Below, in pieces: positions 12,223 to 13,356 of a stretch of DNA of 13,356 bases. Source of the stretch: Microcaldota archaeon (GTDB taxonomy: Archaea > Micrarchaeota > Micrarchaeia > Micrarchaeales > Micrarchaeaceae). The stretch lies in assembly GCA_021793035.1 (NCBI GenBank), contig JAJYTM010000013.1, positions 1 through 13,356 on the forward strand, in the 5' to 3' direction. A model generated the notes under the pieces. The model was not told the origin of the DNA, did no database searches, and saw nothing but the letters and a program-made list of their open reading frames with translations. The number at the start of each line of letters is the position of its first letter. The stretch's first letter is position 1. Both the position numbers and the translations under genes were made by a program.

Positions 12223-13356
12223 CTACAGTTTGGCGACTTGCCTGACCCTCTTATCGAATATCTTGAAGAACCTGTCCCAAGAATATCTGTTTTTGACCCT
12301 TTCTATGCCTTCCTTGCCTAGGTCCTTTGAGAGCTGCGGATTTTCAGCCAGCATCTGCATCTTGGCTGCCATCTCCGTCTCATCATTCACGAGGAACCCG
12401 GTCTTTCCGTTGATTATCGTGTCCCTTGGCCCGCCTTCGTTGACTGATATCACCGGCTTGCCGCTTGCCATAGCTTCCAATGGCACCAGGCCGTAGTCCT
12501 CGTTTATCGGGGTGTACAGCACTGCCGAAGAATGGGCGAAAAGGCTCCTCTGCTTTGAATCGCTCGGGTTCTCTATTATCTGCACATCTCCTACCTTTTT
12601 CGCTTCCTCCTTGATCCTGTTGTAGTATGAAGCATAGAAATCGTCCTTTGATACCGCGCCAGACAGCACGAGCTTGTAGCCCTTTGTCTTCCTCTTGAAT
12701 ATGGAGAAGGCGCGTATAGCGTATTCCTGCCTCTTGTTCTGCGATATCCTGGAAGGATAGAAGAAGTACTTGCCATCCCCGAGGTTCTTGTACTGCTTGT
12801 AGTCTATGCCCCCATTGAGCACTTCTGCATCTTCCCTGCCGTAATATTTGCGTATCCTGGACTTGGTATTGGAGCTGTTTGCGAAGATGAATTCTATGTC
12901 CCTTACTACCTTCTTGTCTATACTCCTTACGCCCTTGGCGCCGAGTATGTGCACTGGCTTCTGATATGTTTTTTTAAGGGACAGCCTGTATTGGTACAGG
13001 TCGTATATGTCCCTGAGGGGCGTATGGCAGTACCATATCACACGCTCATTCTTGTGCCTTGCCCAGTGGCTTGGCGCCATGTGCGCATTTATTACATCAT
13101 AATCCTCGCTAATCTTCAGGTTGTAGAAGCTTAGCCCGTAGTTAAGGCCCTGCATTACGCGCCCATAAGGGAGTATCTTCGTGATTACGGGCTTGCCTAT
13201 TACTTCGACATCCAGATCGGAGAATTCCGGAAAGGTTGATTTCTTATCGTATTCTGCTGTGTATATCTTTGCATTGTAATGCTGCGCTATCTTGAGCAGT
13301 ACGCGCTCGGCACCGCCCATCAATGTCAGGTTGGCTTGGGTCAGCAACAGCTTCAT
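12223..13356 (-). CDS. GT4-family glycosyltransferase (GT-B fold)
   Basis: This is a retaining GT-B glycosyltransferase that transfers a sugar from a nucleotide donor to a lipid-linked or protein-linked glycan, at the cytoplasmic face. The N-terminal glycine-rich loop reads GGAERVLLK from residue 14, typical of acceptor-side domains. WYCHTPLRD at 108-116 fits GT4 members acting on lipid-linked sugars. The donor domain begins near 197 with YFFYPSRISQNKRQE, where Arg203 and Lys208 fit the usual phosphate-binding pair. The EX7E motif is Glu286 and Glu294 in NEDYGLVPLEAMASGKPV, followed by GGPRDTIINGKTGFLV. The length of 377 aa is usual. The ATG occupies the last three bases of the window, so the gene is complete, though its promoter lies outside. 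A mannosyl- or glucosyltransferase is likely; the exact sugar is not determinable. Confidence 0.93.
   Translation of the reverse strand: MKLLLTQANLTLMGGAERVLLKIAQHYNAKIYTAEYDKKSTFPEFSDLDVEVIGKPVITKILPYGRVMQGLNYGLSFYNLKISEDYDVINAHMAPSHWARHKNERVIWYCHTPLRDIYDLYQYRLSLKKTYQKPVHILGAKGVRSIDKKVVRDIEFIFANSSNTKSRIRKYYGREDAEVLNGGIDYKQYKNLGDGKYFFYPSRISQNKRQEYAIRAFSIFKRKTKGYKLVLSGAVSKDDFYASYYNRIKEEAKKVGDVQIIENPSDSKQRSLFAHSSAVLYTPINEDYGLVPLEAMASGKPVISVNEGGPRDTIINGKTGFLVNDETEMAAKMQMLAENPQLSKDLGKEGIERVKNRYSWDRFFKIFDKRVRQVAKL

Noticed and set aside
12220..12300. Frameshifted second TBP repeat after the stop of the half TBP
   Set aside because: The plus-strand frames after 12219 show no TBP-like block such as E-Q-F-P-G or a Gly-Lys strand. 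The DNA belongs to the convergent glycosyltransferase.
12969..12975. Run of seven T on the plus strand as a transcription terminator
   Set aside because: It is inside the glycosyltransferase gene (Lys codons on the minus strand), far from any plus-strand gene end.
1..13356. tRNA, rRNA, CRISPR array, transposase or integrase remnants
   Set aside because: No cloverleaf-like sequence, regular direct repeats or mobile-element protein was seen on either strand by eye.

Overview
The window comes from an archaeon. The evidence is a TBP-family transcription factor, TATA boxes placed before several genes, a geranylgeranyl-reductase-family flavoprotein, heavy use of ATA (Ile) and AGG (Arg) codons, short or absent leaders, and an archaeal-type respiratory complex I cluster without NuoE/F/G genes. 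The many small unassigned proteins, the single-repeat TBP and the compact layout would suit a small-genome lineage such as an ARMAN-like Micrarchaeote, although a Thermoplasmata-type acidophile cannot be excluded. The taxonomy is inference, because no rRNA is present.

Layout. (1) Positions 1-1053, minus strand: two unassigned genes (119 aa, then 194 aa) followed by the first 19 codons of an inorganic pyrophosphatase. (2) Positions 1190-3335, plus strand: a winged-helix protein followed closely by a secreted, membrane-anchored, sequon-rich protein. (3) Positions 3337-3603, minus strand: an 88-aa unassigned gene. (4) Positions 3703-10592, plus strand: nuoH-I-J-K-L-M-N, tightly packed. (5) Positions 10598-11719, minus strand: a FAD-dependent geranylgeranyl-reductase-family protein, tail to tail with nuoN. 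(6) Positions 11720-11910: a divergent promoter region. (7) Positions 11911-12219, plus strand: a protein made of only one TBP repeat. (8) Positions 12223-13356, minus strand: a complete GT4-type glycosyltransferase starting at the last base of the window.

How the genes fit together. NuoH/J/K/L/M/N form the membrane proton-pumping arm and NuoI is the two-cluster ferredoxin subunit next to the quinone site. The remaining catalytic core (NuoA, B, C, D) is not at this locus and must be elsewhere if the enzyme is complete. The flavoprotein may saturate isoprenoid chains of lipids or of the quinone that complex I reduces. The glycosyltransferase could contribute to glycosylation of surface proteins such as the roughly 29-sequon protein at 1659-3335, but that link is only inference.

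The points most worth a second look are the stand-alone TBP half with both DNA-kinking phenylalanines retained, its coding-like upstream extension without a normal start codon, and substitutions at key proton-channel residues (NuoN Lys to Glu, NuoM Glu to Asp, NuoL His losses).
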